This document shows, piece after piece, positions 22,062 through 35,600 of a DNA stretch of 64,000 nucleotides. The notes under the pieces were generated by a model. The model saw nothing but the letters and a program-made list of their open reading frames with translations. It made no database searches and was not told where the DNA came from. The translations under genes were made by a program, and so were the position numbers. Numbering within the stretch: the stretch's first letter is position 1; each line of letters opens with the position of its first letter. The stretch is from Physcomitrium patens. Its lineage: Eukaryota; Streptophyta; Bryopsida; Funariales; Funariaceae. Where the stretch lies: contig NC_037269.1 in assembly GCF_000002425.4 (NCBI RefSeq), positions 6,706,172 to 6,770,171 of the forward strand. The letters run 5' to 3'.

Positions 22062-23393
22062 CGATCGAGCTCCAGCTATTCCCGATCAGCAGCACCACCA
22101 CAGATTGAAATCAATCCATGAGCTCCGACGCATCAATCGCTCTCATTCTGCGTGGTGTGCATTGCGAGAAAGTGATGTCAGATAGGGCCCACCACCACAA
22201 GCTTTGGACAAGCAGATGTATTCCATCAGATATAGAATATATGTATATGTATTCAGAATACGCATAGATGTAATCAGCTGTATTCTATTAAACATGATCG
22301 TGTGAGGCAGGAAGATGCCGCAACCTCAGTTACAGCATGTACTAGTACATCCAAATACATGAATACAACGGATGCATCTGGATACATGTATTTGGTTGTC
22401 TGAATACATGTATATCCAAACCTCCCTTTAATTGTCCCTCTCATAAGTTGATTAGCTAACTTATAACCTCAGATTGTTGTAAAAGGTGCGGTAGGTGGCA
22501 AGTGATTTTTAGCTAATCTTTTTCAAATCTTCACTAAAATCCCAACTAACCTAATCCATTACTAACTCTTTACCACCTTTATCCACCAGTGTTATATTTG
22601 GCCACAACTTATTGGAGGTTTGAGTGTATTTGGTAACTTTGTCGTCATCAAGTGAGGACACGTCATCTTTATGTCGTGCTTGTTTGATTTTGGACAAGAG
22701 TTTGATTCTTGTCGCTTGCCTAGACGGGCCCACCATCACGAGCTCGGAGGTTATCAGATATGGAATAAGATTTAATCAAACAATATTATTGACCTCTGTC
22801 ATAGTATAATTATGTAACAATAATGTATTACAAATGTAAATGTATAATATTATAATCATGTTATTAAAATTAATCTGAATTACAATCTGACATAATAATA
22901 TATTAATACTATTAATAATGTATATTACTGGTGAAACCTGTGGTGTCTGTTGGTAACTCACTCCAATTGCTCCAACATATTTGGCAAGACAAAGGTGAAG
23001 GAAAATGTTTGCACTCATCTTGTCCGCACGCACCATTGTCTCCGTTCAGCCATGACAAGAGATCCATTGGAGAAATATGTATGTTACATTGTTGCGTTGT
23101 TAGATTCTTCATTCATTGACAATTGGTTGCATTTTTATGGAATTTATGAGTCATCAGAATCTTGTTCATCTCTGTTTTCTTTTTGGACTCAAGATCAGCA
23201 CAAATTAGGGGATGCACTGCTATTTTATTAAAATGTTGTTTTAGTTTTGAATTAGATGTAAGAGTAGAACTTTTGCACTTTTCCTTCTAATTTAATAAAT
23301 TTTCTCTTTTTTTGTTGGTTTTGTTTTGAGAGATTATTATTGTTTTTTAAATACCCCGAGTTTGTGTGATATTTGTTTAGTGACTTACTGCAG
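22062..23393. other. Upstream region of the RAB3GAP1-like gene, no gene seen
   Basis: It presumably includes the old promoter of the minus-strand RAB3GAP1-like gene. Around 22200-22420 the motif ATACATGTAT and its variants recur. A segment with GGGCCCACCA and ATCAGATAT occurs twice (about 22184-22231 and 22726-22767). No coding region is recognised. Confidence 0.4.
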
Positions 23394-23622
23394 CAATCTA
23401 CATCTGTCTTTACAACAAACTGGATCGAGGCGAGAGCTGGGATGACTACTACGAGCTTAATACTATGTTTATGGTACCTTCTTTTGAAGACCAAAACACA
23501 TGGTCACGTTGTGATTATTATGCAAGAATTTTTAATGTTACCGAACTTGAATTCTTTGTTTATGATTTCAGAGCTGAAACATTTTGTCATAATAGCCTTT
23601 CTGATGTTTTGGAAATTTGAAT
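23394..23622 (+). CDS. Candidate orphan exon, unknown product
   Basis: After a good acceptor (CTTACTGCAG) the frame stays open for about 75 codons to a stop at 23620-23622. The translation is rich in Tyr, Asp, Glu and aromatic residues and looks like real protein (it includes NKLDRGESWDDYYELN). There is no ATG near its start, so it would be a last exon. No family is recognised, and no upstream exon was identified. Confidence 0.3.
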
Positions 23623-25184
23623 GGAGTTTATAGGCAATGGTACAATATGGGTAACCAAAAGGATTCTCACCAAATCAATGTTGTTTTTCAATTTGTTTTA
23701 TGTGTGTTATAAATTAGATTTTTTGGATTTCTTCAAGATTAATAATAAGAATAGAAGAAGTTATAATACTCTATCTTGAATACTAATTTTTAAGAAAAAC
23801 TTAATAATTTTCACATTCTTTTGATTCCTTTAGAGCTCAAAACGAAAATTGTCTCAATTTTGGATTTCAAGCAAAAGGATCAATCTGGAATAGGAATTTG
23901 TAGTGAAATAGTTCCTAAACATGGAATAATGTGTGATTTTTCACACAATGAAAAAAGACAACAATTTTATAATATTTTCATTTTGGAACCACATAACATG
24001 CTCAAGCCCAAATTTAATAAATTGCAAAATTATTTTTTTTGACAAAATAATGTCTTTTCTCTTTCATATTCTCATCATATGTAAAATATGGTAAATTAGA
24101 AGGAAAATCAATATTCACATTTGACATATATAATAGGTGATTATTGTGTCCCAACATTCCTACTACCATACCTTATAGCTTTAATATTTTTATGATGCTT
24201 ATTTCATTTCCAATTTTTTTTTTCCTAAAGTCCAGGAAGTTTGGTCCGGGATACCCTGATCAGATTATTGCCCTTTTGTATACTATCTTTGCACATTTAA
24301 GATAGTGGTCTAAGTTTCATTTATTGTATGATACATGTCATAAACATTTTTGTTTTTACGCTCAAGAATCTATTCGAAGCTCTGTTCATGGTATGACATC
24401 TCTCGTACTTAATAGTGACAGTCAAGTCAATCCTCATTTCTTGTTTCATCGAGCTCACCATGGAGTTACAACATATAACCACTTCTAATCATTTGTTGAA
24501 GTCCAACAGCTGGCATGGATACTTTGGACTCTCTTCAATTCTATTATAAGGTGAAATATTCTAGCATCGTCTTCGATTTTTCAAAAATATTTGTAGATAT
24601 TTTGGTCTAACAAAACAAAAGTGGATGAAGTGCCAGGAGAGATATTTAGTATTTTCTATCTTGTTAAAGTGCGAGACAGAAGCAACCAGAACCACAGTAT
24701 TACTATGGCCATTGCTTGCCATTGTGGCGTCCTGTCTTTCCGATGTGACACTCTTATCTTGCTTGACAACATTGCTGGAACTTTCAGCTGCTAGGTCTGT
24801 TAATCAGTCCAATCTTTCTAATCTTGTTCACATCATGCACTGATATAATCTTGTGTTGTTAACTTGTTGGTCATTTCCCTAGAGAATGCTTGTACTGCAT
24901 ACAGTTTTGTTAGGTTTTTGAAGATGGAGCTGGGCTCGTTCCATGATAGAATCAGATGCAAACGTAGGTTACCTTGAATTACCTCCCGGGTCGTGCTGGC
25001 TTATTGTCCCGCTCCCACTCCCGGGTCAGATGATTTGGATAAAGTTTGGAGAACTCAAAATTTTCAATATTTTTGAGGTAAATACCATTCGATAAGATGA
25101 AGTGTATTTTTTAAAGAAATTTATAATAATTTCTTATGATCTTGTGGTGAGGAATTCGATTGATGGTGCTTCTTTTTCCGTCAG
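23623..25184. other. AT-rich stretch with short open frames, no gene recognised
   Basis: A few short frames (for example 24625-24843 plus) have hydrophobic runs but no motif. The segment just left of the BUB1-like exon may hold upstream exons of that gene, but none could be identified. Confidence 0.35.
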
Positions 25185-25329
25185 GTTGATAAATTGGGTG
25201 AAAGACACATACCCAAGTAGAGGTTATCAATCCGAGCTCCTTCCGGAGGTAGAGGCTTGCACTCGCACATTTCAGGACAATGAGCGGTACAAGTCTGACA
25301 GTCGGTACTTCCGAGTGTGGAAAAGCTGA
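25185..25329 (+). pseudogene. Mad3/BUB1 homology region 1 exon fragment
   Basis: After a pyrimidine-rich acceptor (TTTTTCCGTCAG) the frame reads LINWVKDTYPSRG, then ELLPEVEACTRTFQ, then NERYKSDSRYFRVW and a stop. This matches the helical Mad3/BUB1 homology region 1 shared by BUB1 and BUBR1/MAD3 spindle-checkpoint proteins (W, the Y/FP-GG turn, the C-x-FxxxxRYKxDxRYLxVW pattern). That domain binds KNL1-type kinetochore partners. Only this one exon was found and it stops right after the conserved VW, so it is a fragment or pseudogene. Which of BUB1 or BUBR1 it came from cannot be told. Confidence 0.6.
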
Positions 25330-26083
25330 TCGACAAGTGCGCTCCCAGTGGCTTGTTTAAGAACTGCCTTGGAGACGGACTGCAGAAGAAACTCAGTGTT
25401 GCAGCTCGCATGCGCGTCGAATCTCCATCGCCGCGCTTTGCGCGCGCTGCTCCTCTCTCTTACCTTTTGTCTTAGCCGTTCCGTGTCGTCTTTGGTGGCC
25501 GCTCGCGTCTGCTGTGGCTCTCCTCCTCTGCATGCGGTGATACCGCGGTAAGTAGCTATTTGCTTTCCCGTCCTCGTCTTTGTTTTGTATTAGTGTGCGT
25601 GAGTGGCGGATTGGTGTATTGGTTGCGGCTGTTTTCAATTCTTCTTCGTTTGAGGCGCTGGTCGGTTGTTCATTAGGGTTGATGTGCATTGTATGGAGTA
25701 GAGGAGTAGTTGGAATCATTTTCTCGAGAGCAAGGAGCGGAGTTTGATAAGAAAGCGCCCGGTTCTTGCGTTTTCTGTTTTGATTTTTCTTGATTTTTGG
25801 TCTTCTCATGTAGTGGTTAGGGTTTGACATCGGATCAACCGTCGCTGACGAGAACTCCTCCTGTGCGCCGTTGTTGATAACTCCGCCTCTGTGCTGCTGT
25901 CGAGAACTCCGCCTGGGCGCCTGCCTCGCGGGATTCCTGAACCGACAAAGTTTGGTGATCGTGTTATGGACCGCCGTATGCAGGAGGTGAGCTGCGAAGT
26001 TAGCTGTATGCGGAATGCGGAAGTGTGAGTGAGTGCATGTGTTGGGAGGGCTGTTTTACTAAATCGACTTTGGTCCGGTTCAG
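25330..26083 (+). promoter_or_regulatory. GC-rich, promoter/leader-like stretch
   Basis: The composition rises to CpG-containing sequence, with CT-rich tracts, two consensus-like donors (CGCG|GTAAGTAG at 25551 and GGAG|GTGAGC near 25987) and direct repeats of GAGAACTCC (25850-25912). This looks like the leader or first exons of a plus-strand transcript leading to the kinase-tail exon at 26084. The 145-residue minus-strand frame here is antisense and not supported. Confidence 0.35.
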
Positions 26084-26242
26084 TCTAGTAGAAGATCACT
26101 GCTTCCGAATGATGTTCCTCCAAACATGAAGGACATCAAACACAGATGCTGGAGTGTTGATCCCGCAGAGAGACCATCGTTTGCTCAAATTGTACCTCCT
26201 CTGAAAGAAAGTTACGTCTCATCATGCATAAGCAAAGTCTAG
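26084..26242 (+). pseudogene. Terminal exon of a TKL-type protein kinase (subdomain XI only)
   Basis: After an acceptor (CCGGTTCAG) the frame reads LLPNDVPPNMKDIKHRCW, then SVDPAERPSFAQI, and ends SKV-stop at 26240-26242. The C-W-x-x-D-P-x-x-R-P-x-F pattern is the subdomain XI signature of tyrosine-kinase-like protein kinases; its Arg anchors the C-lobe. None of the earlier kinase motifs (P-loop, HRD, DFG) is present in the preceding 2 kb. It is therefore the end of a kinase gene whose body is lost or far upstream. Its position near the BUB1-like exon is probably coincidental, because BUB1 kinase tails differ from this pattern. Confidence 0.6.
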
Positions 26243-29153
26243 CTAGTTACACATAAAAGAGAGGTTATTGATTGTGAAGTTTAATCTGTTTGATGGATTA
26301 TTCTAATTTGGATTGAAGTTTAGTCCGATTAATGTTATTGTTGTAGCCCGGGTTGAATGTCATGTCATGATAGTGAAGTCAAATAATTATGTTGAGTCCA
26401 AATTAATGTGTCCATGTACATTTTCTTGATAATGATTTGAGTCAGTTAATTATGTAGTGTAGATAGTGGAATCAACAATGTAGAAAGGTTTGAGCTATTA
26501 TAAGACTGGAATCATGAGAGAGCAATTGTAAGATCAGATTCCTAATTGAAATTGGAAAAAAAATGACCATATTTTTGTTTTTATAAGTATTTGATAAATA
26601 TTGAGTTGCATGACAACAGGTGTTGTGTGAATGGAATCGTGAGAGAGAAATTGTAAGATCGGATTTCTAATTGAAATTGGAAAAAAAAGATGACCGTACT
26701 TTTGTTTTTATAAGTAATTGATAAATATTGAATTGCATGACAACAAGTGTTGTGTGAATGGTTATGGCTTAATAGAGTAATGAGTCAACCATTTCTATGT
26801 GCATTGGACATGAAATGCATGACCAATAATATAATAGTTATTGTATAACTAGTTATGTCTTGGAAGTGTGCATTACAATTGGTATTTGGTATACAAGTTT
26901 AATGAGTAAGTGGAAACTTATTTTCACTCCAATAGTGTGTTGTTGTCCAATGTTGCTTGAGCCTACCTTGCTGCTATCACCAAAGACATCAACTCACAGT
27001 AGCCGCCATCTATGTATATTGCTTAGAACACATGTTTTATAGCTTTGTTACATAAATTTATCCATTTTTCATTTTCAGTCACTCAAATTCCATGATTTTG
27101 GTAATCTTGGGCACTTGATTTCTACCTAGCAAAAACATGGTCAAAAGAATCGCAATAGTGAATTCCAATGCGTTTTTTTTTTTCCTAGATTTATATTAAT
27201 TTTATGAAAAAAAATTAAATTTTTATTAAGAGATATTGTGAATTTTTTATAATTGTATTTATAATAATGGGATTTTCAAAATTCGAAATTCTCCAATCCA
27301 CCTTAAATTCCAAAAGTAATAAATAGGCTCTTCTATAATCCATGAATATCCTCTATAACCAAGGTTGTGATCATATTGCAAAGCATGCTTCTCTAAAAAT
27401 TCGAGAGTCTTTGCAAATCTACTAGTTTCAAATCAACCCTTATATCATAGACTTAGTGGTTTTAAGACTTGAAGTGGATGCTCTTTGCAAGCTCCTCATA
27501 TCATAGTTTCTCCCATCTCTTTACACTGTAGCTCTTCAACCTCCTTCCAAACTCCTTACACCATACTATTATACCATAGCTCCTTTACCATTACAGTAAA
27601 ATAAGCACCCAATATATGTTCTCCTCCATCTTAAATTTTACAAATTGCACCATTCATTCCAATTAGTATGGAATTAGTTTAAAATAAACCATGCTAATAA
27701 AAAATTTAATTTGTAATTATTTTGGAAGGAGACATTTTTATCTAAATTAGGGTTGAATTTTCTAAGTAATAAAACCATATTAATTGATGGATGTTCAAAT
27801 AGTGTGAAAATCACACTTAGATTATTAGTGTAGTGTGGTGGTAGTAGATAAATCCTAAATTAAGACAAACATTGAAAGCTTCAAAATTTGCCAAAGATAT
27901 TTGTACTAGTGTGAAACAAATTTTATTAACTTCTAGCTATTTCAGTAGGCCAATTCACAACATTATAGAGTAGCGTTGCCATGCGTGGCAGGGCCCAATA
28001 AATATTCTCCTCAAAGATGACAAACCTGCTATGGTGCTACAATATCAGCTACACGTTAAAATTAGTCCAAAGTTGATAGTCTCCTCATGGTTCATTCACA
28101 TAGCATGTTCAACATACATTACGTGGGATTTTGCATCAGGCAAGGTGAAAAAAATCCATAATAAATTACATTCTATAGTAGTGCGGCAGTAAGTGAATAG
28201 TTCCTTGAACACAAGTAAGGGACCGTAGTGCATTTAGTGCAGCATAACGTAGTGCTACAAGCATATAGTAGTTGTAGTAAGATAGGATGAATTCCAAAAT
28301 ATTAAATTATTTTCTGAAGTTACTTTCTTTGAACTTCAAGAATGAAAATACAGAATGCAGATGTTATATGGAAATAAACCTTTAGTCCAAATTGCTAAAT
28401 GTTGCATCCATTCAAATCTTTAGGCACCACAATCTAACACCTTTCAATTATATATTAAAAATTGTGTTGTGTAGTTGGAGGGCTATAGTAAATGGAAAGT
28501 GATGGATTTACTATTGTACTATTTTCTCTTCTTTATATTATTACTAGCATACTGTTATAGTTCTACGATAAAACATAAAAATTACTTTGAACATTAAATA
28601 GTATTCAAGTTTCAATATACATCATATAGTTAAATTGATTTATGTATCATTATAATTCATATAAGACCTTAATTTTGACAAAACCATGTAGTTAGAATAT
28701 GTTGTAATTCCCTTCTTTTTTAATCACATTCACCTCTTTTAACTCCTAAAGGACCAAAACTATATTTTCAAAAAACACACATTAAACCAACCGTTCTTAA
28801 TGCTACTATAAAACATTCAAAAACTTAATTTTTTTTTAACTCTTAATTATAAGATCTTGATAATTCTACTTAAATAACTTGCCAAATTTTTTACATAATT
28901 TTTGACCACACGAATTTGATGATTATAACATTTAAACCAAGTTCAATTGCTTTTGCACTACAAATTTTTAGGGTCAGTACACTATGTTTTCTTCATAAAA
29001 TTAGATTTTTTTAATATGCAAAGTTGTCACTCTTTACCATTGCAATATATATGATGTAGGGTACATATCCAAAAAAAAACTATGTGTTGTAGAGGTGTCT
29101 AGCACCTTTAAAACAACACTGCATCATAGAAGGGTCTAAAATCAAGAAAAACA

Positions 29154-29186
<33 letters not shown>

Positions 29187-31293
29187 TAATTTTACATAAA
29201 TCTTAATTCAAACGGTGATCATAAAGATTATTTCTTTTTTTTAATTAGAAAAATAAAGAACAAAAAAAAAGAGAAAAATCTCAAACTTTTGTGTTTATAA
29301 ATGTAAAAGGCAAAAAGTTTTTTTTAAAAGGTGCTTAGAAACTTTGACTCCTCTTGGAATAAAAATTTTGTAATATAGAAAGTGTTTTTTTTTGAAAATC
29401 TCAAAGAAGGTTATATTGGCTACTATATAAAAAATTTCAAAAATTTTGGCAAAAAGTTTTGTAAACTGTTCAAACTGTCCTTTTCTGGCAAAAAGTTGCT
29501 TTGTGGGGTATGACTTTTTCATTATATGTCCAATTCATGAAAAAATTAAATTTCTACAAAGCTCTTATATTCTGCCAAAGCTTTTACATTCTCACAAAGC
29601 TCTTACATTATTATTGTCTCTATTGTTCATTAAAGATAACATTAGGGTTATTAGAAAGAAAGTTGACAATGGCAAGGTGCTTAGAAGAAAAAATCATCTC
29701 TTTAGGAGATGAGTGTCGACTTTTTTTGCCATTTGTAGACTTGAATTCTATAGAAGAAAAACTACCATATTCGTAGATGAAAGTGATGTTGAAAACAATT
29801 TGTAGGTAAAGAATGTTTAAAAAGTTGAGATTTTTGAAGTAAAGGAAGGATTGTAGCTTGTATCAGGTATTGAAACAAAGGATATAGTACAATTGATGGA
29901 AAAGGTGACGGGTTGTAAAAATTCATGTCAAGATGCTCATATAGAATCTCTTTGGTCCTTGATTCCATTGCGGAGGAAGTTGAAAGATTATACAATATCC
30001 TATTTAATATTATTGATTCTAAAATTTCTAGAGGTCATAAGCACCAATCATATGAAAGGAGTGAAGATGGCAAGAAAGCACCAAAGTGACAAGATCCTCA
30101 CATCTAATAAGAAGGCTCGTAGAGAGGAGTATAAGTCTAAGTCCATGGACTAAATTAAGGAGCCTAGGAGTTACCATTACTAGATATGAGTTGGCTTCTA
30201 AATTTGATAGAATGAATATAGCATGCTATGAGTGGGTGGGGCTGATATATTGCCATATTTATTTAGAATTTGAAATCCATTAAATTTTATATTATTAAAG
30301 TTACTTATGCTATGATTTGTATAACTTTTGAGATATAATTGAAAGAAGAATAAAGATGGATTTGATTATATATAATAATATATTACATAATAAGTAGAAA
30401 ACTACAAAAAATAAAGGCTTGATTATCCTCTTTTAATGGTAGTACTTATAAAGGTAGACATTAAAAATTATAGACAATACAATCTGACATAGAGAAGTCG
30501 ATGAACATCTAGTAACAATTACAAATGTTTGATAATCCTGCTCTCTTAGACCTACTTAATTTTGTTGAAGCTAAAAGTAAGAAAATATATGAAAAAGTCT
30601 TGATCACAGTCGAGCTTGCATATAACTTAGAAGATGTAATAGAGATGCTTGCAATAGTAGCAAGCACCTCTCTTTCTAGATTAGATTAGAATGTCATTGA
30701 AATGACCACATGAATATTCAAGAAGAGGGCCTAAGATTAGACAATACTCAAAAGTCTTTTATCTCTTCTTAGATTATAGTAAAACAATGCATCCATAAAT
30801 AGGGCAGGGTAATATAGTTATTGAATTGATGCATATGTTGAGGTTGTCGACTAACTGCAAGCCATTCTTTTACTTTATAGAGACCTTGTTATTGAATTAA
30901 CAACAAATTCGACTTCCCTTGCAAAGAATGGAATAGACATCAATGTTTGTAGGAATCAGCATGATAGCAACATGTGCAAGTCGATCAAGTAAGTTTCCAA
31001 ACAACCTCCTTACTGACACCTTTCTTTGCTCTTCTAGGTGAAAGTCAGTCTACTCAAGCTGTAGAATTTCAATCTTAGTAAGTTTAGTACCTTTCATCAC
31101 TGGCCACACATCCAGCACTCATGGATGGTAATTCATCCACTTGCACTTAGTATCTTTTACACACCTTTTAATGTTATCCGAGCAGTAAAAAAATTCAATA
31201 ACTTGGTCTTTAAGGATCTGACATACATGAAAGAGGCTGATTTAGTTAGGAGCAAGAGTACTTTTATCGAGGTAGACAATCTTCTCCATACGT
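26243..31293. other. AT-rich stretch, no gene recognised
   Basis: About 5 kb of AT-rich DNA with only short frames. It contains a 125-bp tandem duplication (listed separately), a poly-T run of roughly 30 bases near 29150-29180 and several short T- and A-runs. The short frames at 29.4-30.3 and 30.5-31.3 kb have no recognisable motif and may be decayed mobile elements. Confidence 0.4.
26508..26760. repeat. Tandem duplication, about 125-bp unit, two copies
   Basis: Both copies begin GGAATC(A/G)TGAGAGAG and contain TTGTAAGATC, a run of A and GCATGACAACA, ending TGTTGTGTGAATGG. The second starts at about 26633. They differ at roughly ten positions. Confidence 0.85.
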
Positions 31294-32631
31294 TGTCGTG
31301 TTGTAACACGAGTATATTGTGAAAATATAAAGAAAGGGGACTTTTATTAATGTTCAATTACCTCGAATATTGGGAGCAACGACCAACTCCAATGCAAATA
31401 CTGAGTGGTCAGGTTCAATCACCCCGTTACAGTCAGCTGGGCAATACTGAAATGCTCCATTCGATTCCAATAACGGGAGTCAGCAGAAAGGGAAAGGACC
31501 AATTCTCATGACGGGTGAGCTTGGTTCGAAGAGCCAATTGGATCTAATTTCGAGAATCTTATCCGGGTCCTCTTACACAATATGAGACTTGCATTGGTCG
31601 GGCAACCCAATACAGTCTAATTACAGGAAAATCCAGGTCTTACTATGGGCCTCAGCTAGTGTGACGCGAAGGACCAATTTGATCCAATTACAAGAACATC
31701 CAGGTTACTACGGGCATCTTACCCAATATGAGACCAGAATTGGTCGGGCGACTCAATGTGGACCCGAGTACGGGATTTTGATTCTGTTTCAGGCTGTTCT
31801 ATTCTCTGTGTCATTTCAGGGAACGTTGTTTTCAGTAAATGGATTTCTTAAAGGTAAAAACGGAGGAAGAAGCTCTGACGACGAAAGCCAATTTTGGATC
31901 TAAGCTCTGACGGTGGGAGCCAATTCCGGATCCAAGACGGAAGATTGAAGAAATTCAGAGGATAAGGTTAGGGGGAAAATAAGTTTTGGGGGGGGGGGGG
32001 TTTTTTTGGGAGGAAGAGCGAGCTTCAAGTTTTTTTTTTTGAAGGTTACTAATTTGGGTTTCATTACAGGTTTTTGAACATCAGTGATTGGAGAGGAGCT
32101 TCATGCTTCGGGTCGAGGAAGAAAAAACGAAGAATTAGGTTTTTCTTCTTCGAAGGTTTTGGGAAGACTGAGGCAATCGTTGCTGAAGTCAGTGTTGTAA
32201 AGGTGAATCAGGATTTTTTAATGAAGTGGGTTTGAATACTCTTGACTGTTTTGTGAAATCGAGTTACGTCTGTGATTGAAGAATTAAAAGGGTGTCTATA
32301 GGATTGAGTATGCGGAGTGAATGAAATTTATTGGGTTAATCTAACAAGACAGTCAGTGGATACAAGATTGTAAGTACAAAGCGGTATTGAAGATTAACAA
32401 TTTGGGTTGTTCGGGGTTCTCTGTAACGTCTAGAGGCCTACCGGCTGGGGCAAAAAGGACTTCGACAAGCAGTCAAAAGGCATCTGTATAGATTTACGGT
32501 ATATTCTTGTAGTCGTTTATTTTTCATGAGTCAAAAATTGATAGACTGCTTGATTATTGGCGAATCTCCATATTACCTTCTACAACCAAACGCCCGGCGT
32601 GTTCTCGAGCAGGAAAGCATGTAATACGATA
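31294..32631 (+). repeat. 5' LTR of the 31.3-39.9 kb Ty3/gypsy element
   Basis: It pairs with 38612-39947. Edges were set by the shared TGTCGT start and TAATACGA(T/C)A end. Direct repeats inside include two copies of the AGCTCTGACG-GGGAGCCAATT module near the middle. Confidence 0.95.
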
Positions 32632-35600
32632 AAGGTGGTGAACTTGACGTGAAATCTTGAGGTAGAAGGTATTGGATTTTGGTTGATTTTATCTTTATTT
32701 TATGAAAAACGAAAATAAAAATTTTGAAGGATTTTTGGGAGGAGTTTCTGGTGGAGATTCTTCTAAAGGACAAGGTATGCACATGGATCCGTCTATTGCT
32801 AGTATGTTTCAAGCCTTCTCATTATCAATGCAGCAACAGCAAAGCAATGATCGAAAGGAAGCTTTGGCAACTAAAGCATTGCAAGGAGTGGTCAATAAAA
32901 TTGATCAATTTGATGGGAAGAATATTTCAAGGTATTTAAGATGTTATGTTCGTGAAATGGAGTTAAATCGGGTTTCTGAGAAGAAAATGGTTGAACTATT
33001 TGGACTTGCCACAATACCGGAGATAAGAGACCATATTACATCGATTACTGATCGTTATGGGAATTCATGGGAGGTTTTTTCACATGCATTGAAAGATGAA
33101 TATTTCTTGGAAGATGTTGATCGCATTACTAAGAAGCTGTTTCTGGGATGGATTGAATGGTCCAATAAGAATTTGCAAGCAACAGAGCTACTAAGAGAAT
33201 TCGAGAGGCAGTACTCTCAATTGTCGAAGGTAGAAAAATTGACATTGGAGCTGAACAAAGTTGATCTATTTCTTCAAGCTGCTGATGGAGAATTGCAAGA
33301 GAAATTAGAACTCCTTCTTGAAGACAAAGAAGAAGATGAAGGATTGACAACAAAGTGGAAGAACGTTGAAGATGCGGTGGGGTTGCTTACAAAAAAAGAA
33401 AGGAGGAAGGATAGGAGCAATATTCCAAAAACAATACAAGCACTCAAAGCTCCAGTACGTACAACACCACCAACAATGCCTACAATTCAACCTTCGACAT
33501 CTTTATCAAAGAAAGCAGATATGGGAATGGAAGAAATTATACGAGGAATGCGAGATCTTCAAATCAAATTGGCAAGATTTGAAGAGAATACTTCTATAAA
33601 TAATTCAAAGAATGTTTCAAAACAAAGATATGTACAAAGATGCATTTGGTGTGATGATGCTTCACACACTAGAAAAGATTGCAATGAATTTAATAATATG
33701 ATATGGCAAGGAATTATTTGTTGAAAAGATGAGAAGATAGCATTAAAAGATAGGGAGGATCTTCTTCAAACCAATTTTGGCAAGGGAGGAATGAGAGCAT
33801 TGGTTCAAGATTACCTAAAAGAGCATGAAACAGTAGTACGAGAAAGTGCAAGTTATGGTGCTAGAGTAGATGATGAAATTGGTGGAAGTATGGAAACTAG
33901 TGAGTTTTGGACTTCTGCCGTTTCTACAATGCAAGAAGGGAAATTACCTCGAGAAGTGTTATTGAGGACTGCAGCTACAGTACAAGGTAGAACACGTTGG
34001 GAGGATCCTGTTGAGTCTCTTTCAGTTCATGCATATATTGCTAAGAGCCAACATGAAGCTTTGATGGAAGAAAAGGGACGAGGAAATTTTGATGATACTA
34101 GAGAAGGAAATTCTTCTAAGAGGCAAACTCGAGGAGACAAGGCTTGGGAGGCAGCTTCACAAGAATTGACTGTAAAGGATATCTCAGCATTATTGGGATA
34201 AGAAACAAAGGAGACAAAAGATAAGGGCAAATCAATTGCTTATAAGTTACTTTCTGACATTGAAGCGGCAACAAATTTGAAAGGGGTGTTGGAAGAACGT
34301 ATATTAAACGCTAAGGTGGAATTCACATTGAAAGAAGTCTTGAAAATTGCAAAATAGGAGTTTCATGATGTTATCATTGATAGCATTAAGCGAAAGAAGC
34401 AATTAATGGGCAAAACTGGAATGAGTCATGCTATTGATGCGAGAATATATAAAGATGAAGAAGAGGTTGATATTGGTTACAAGCAACCAACAAATGAAAA
34501 GAATGGGTATAATCAACGAGTACGTTTTGAAGATTCTAGTGACAAGGAAATGGAAACTTTGAGCCATTATACTCGAAAGCATTGGGCAAGGGCAACTACT
34601 GAGGTATTAGTGAAAGCAGAAGATATAGAAGAACCAATTGTTGCTTTAGTCGACCATGGTTCTGAAATAAATATCATGTCTAAAGATCTTTATAAGAAGC
34701 AAAAATGGCGAATTGATATGGAATATGGATGGGCAATTCGAGTAGCTAATAACACACGGGGCGAATTATATGGAGCTTGTTCAGATGTCAAAATTCGGAT
34801 TGGGGATGTTGCGACGGAGCAACATTTCTTCGTGCAAGATACAACGTCTTATCCGTTGATTTTAGGACAACCTTATATCACGGCAACACGGATGGAAACA
34901 AAGGTACTTGACGATGGTTTTGCTTATGCAAGTGTACGGAGCGAAGATGGGAGGAAAGCTGTACAAATTCTAACAGTACCTCCTAACCATGAACGAAATC
35001 GAGATTGGTTGAGAGAGAAACCATTGCCAAAGATTGTTGAAGGATTTAAGGATTTTGGAGAGGTACCACTGTAAAGCGAGATTATGGAGGTACAAAAGAG
35101 GAGGTACTCTCGCAAGATGAAGGTGTCTTTGATGCGAGTTTTATTGGTATATTGGAGAATGGAAATATTATGTATAAGAAAGTTGATGATTTTAAAAGAA
35201 AGGAAAGAAAAAGATTATATGATATTGAAGGACAATTATGCAAGTTAGGTACATTACAAGATGATGTGAAGATTTTAGGTGTTTATGAAGAAAATGGACT
35301 GGAAGATTCATTGAAATTGATTACATCTATTGGGTTAGGAGATAATGATAAGATTCTTGAGATTTATTCAAGAGAGGTTTATACCATACTTGAGTCTTTT
35401 CAAGTACCAGAAGTCACTATAGAGACGAGATATAAAATGGCAGATAAGAAGGTAAAGCTTGTTGCTGGACCATTACCAGAAGATTCTAAAGAACAAATGG
35501 GAGAAGCATCAAAAGAAGCAAGTTTAAGAGATCCAATGAGTATTGGACATCAGTTTACTAAAGAGACTTTTGAAGAATTGAAGATTGGTTCTGATGGTTC

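Noticed and set aside
25393-25830. 145-codon minus-strand frame
   Set aside because: Basic, low-complexity composition with no motif. It is antisense to a leader-like GC-rich region with plus-strand donors.
29150-29180. Poly-T run as a LINE or SINE tail
   Set aside because: No target duplication, reverse transcriptase or pol III boxes were found beside it; similar runs are scattered through the AT-rich DNA.
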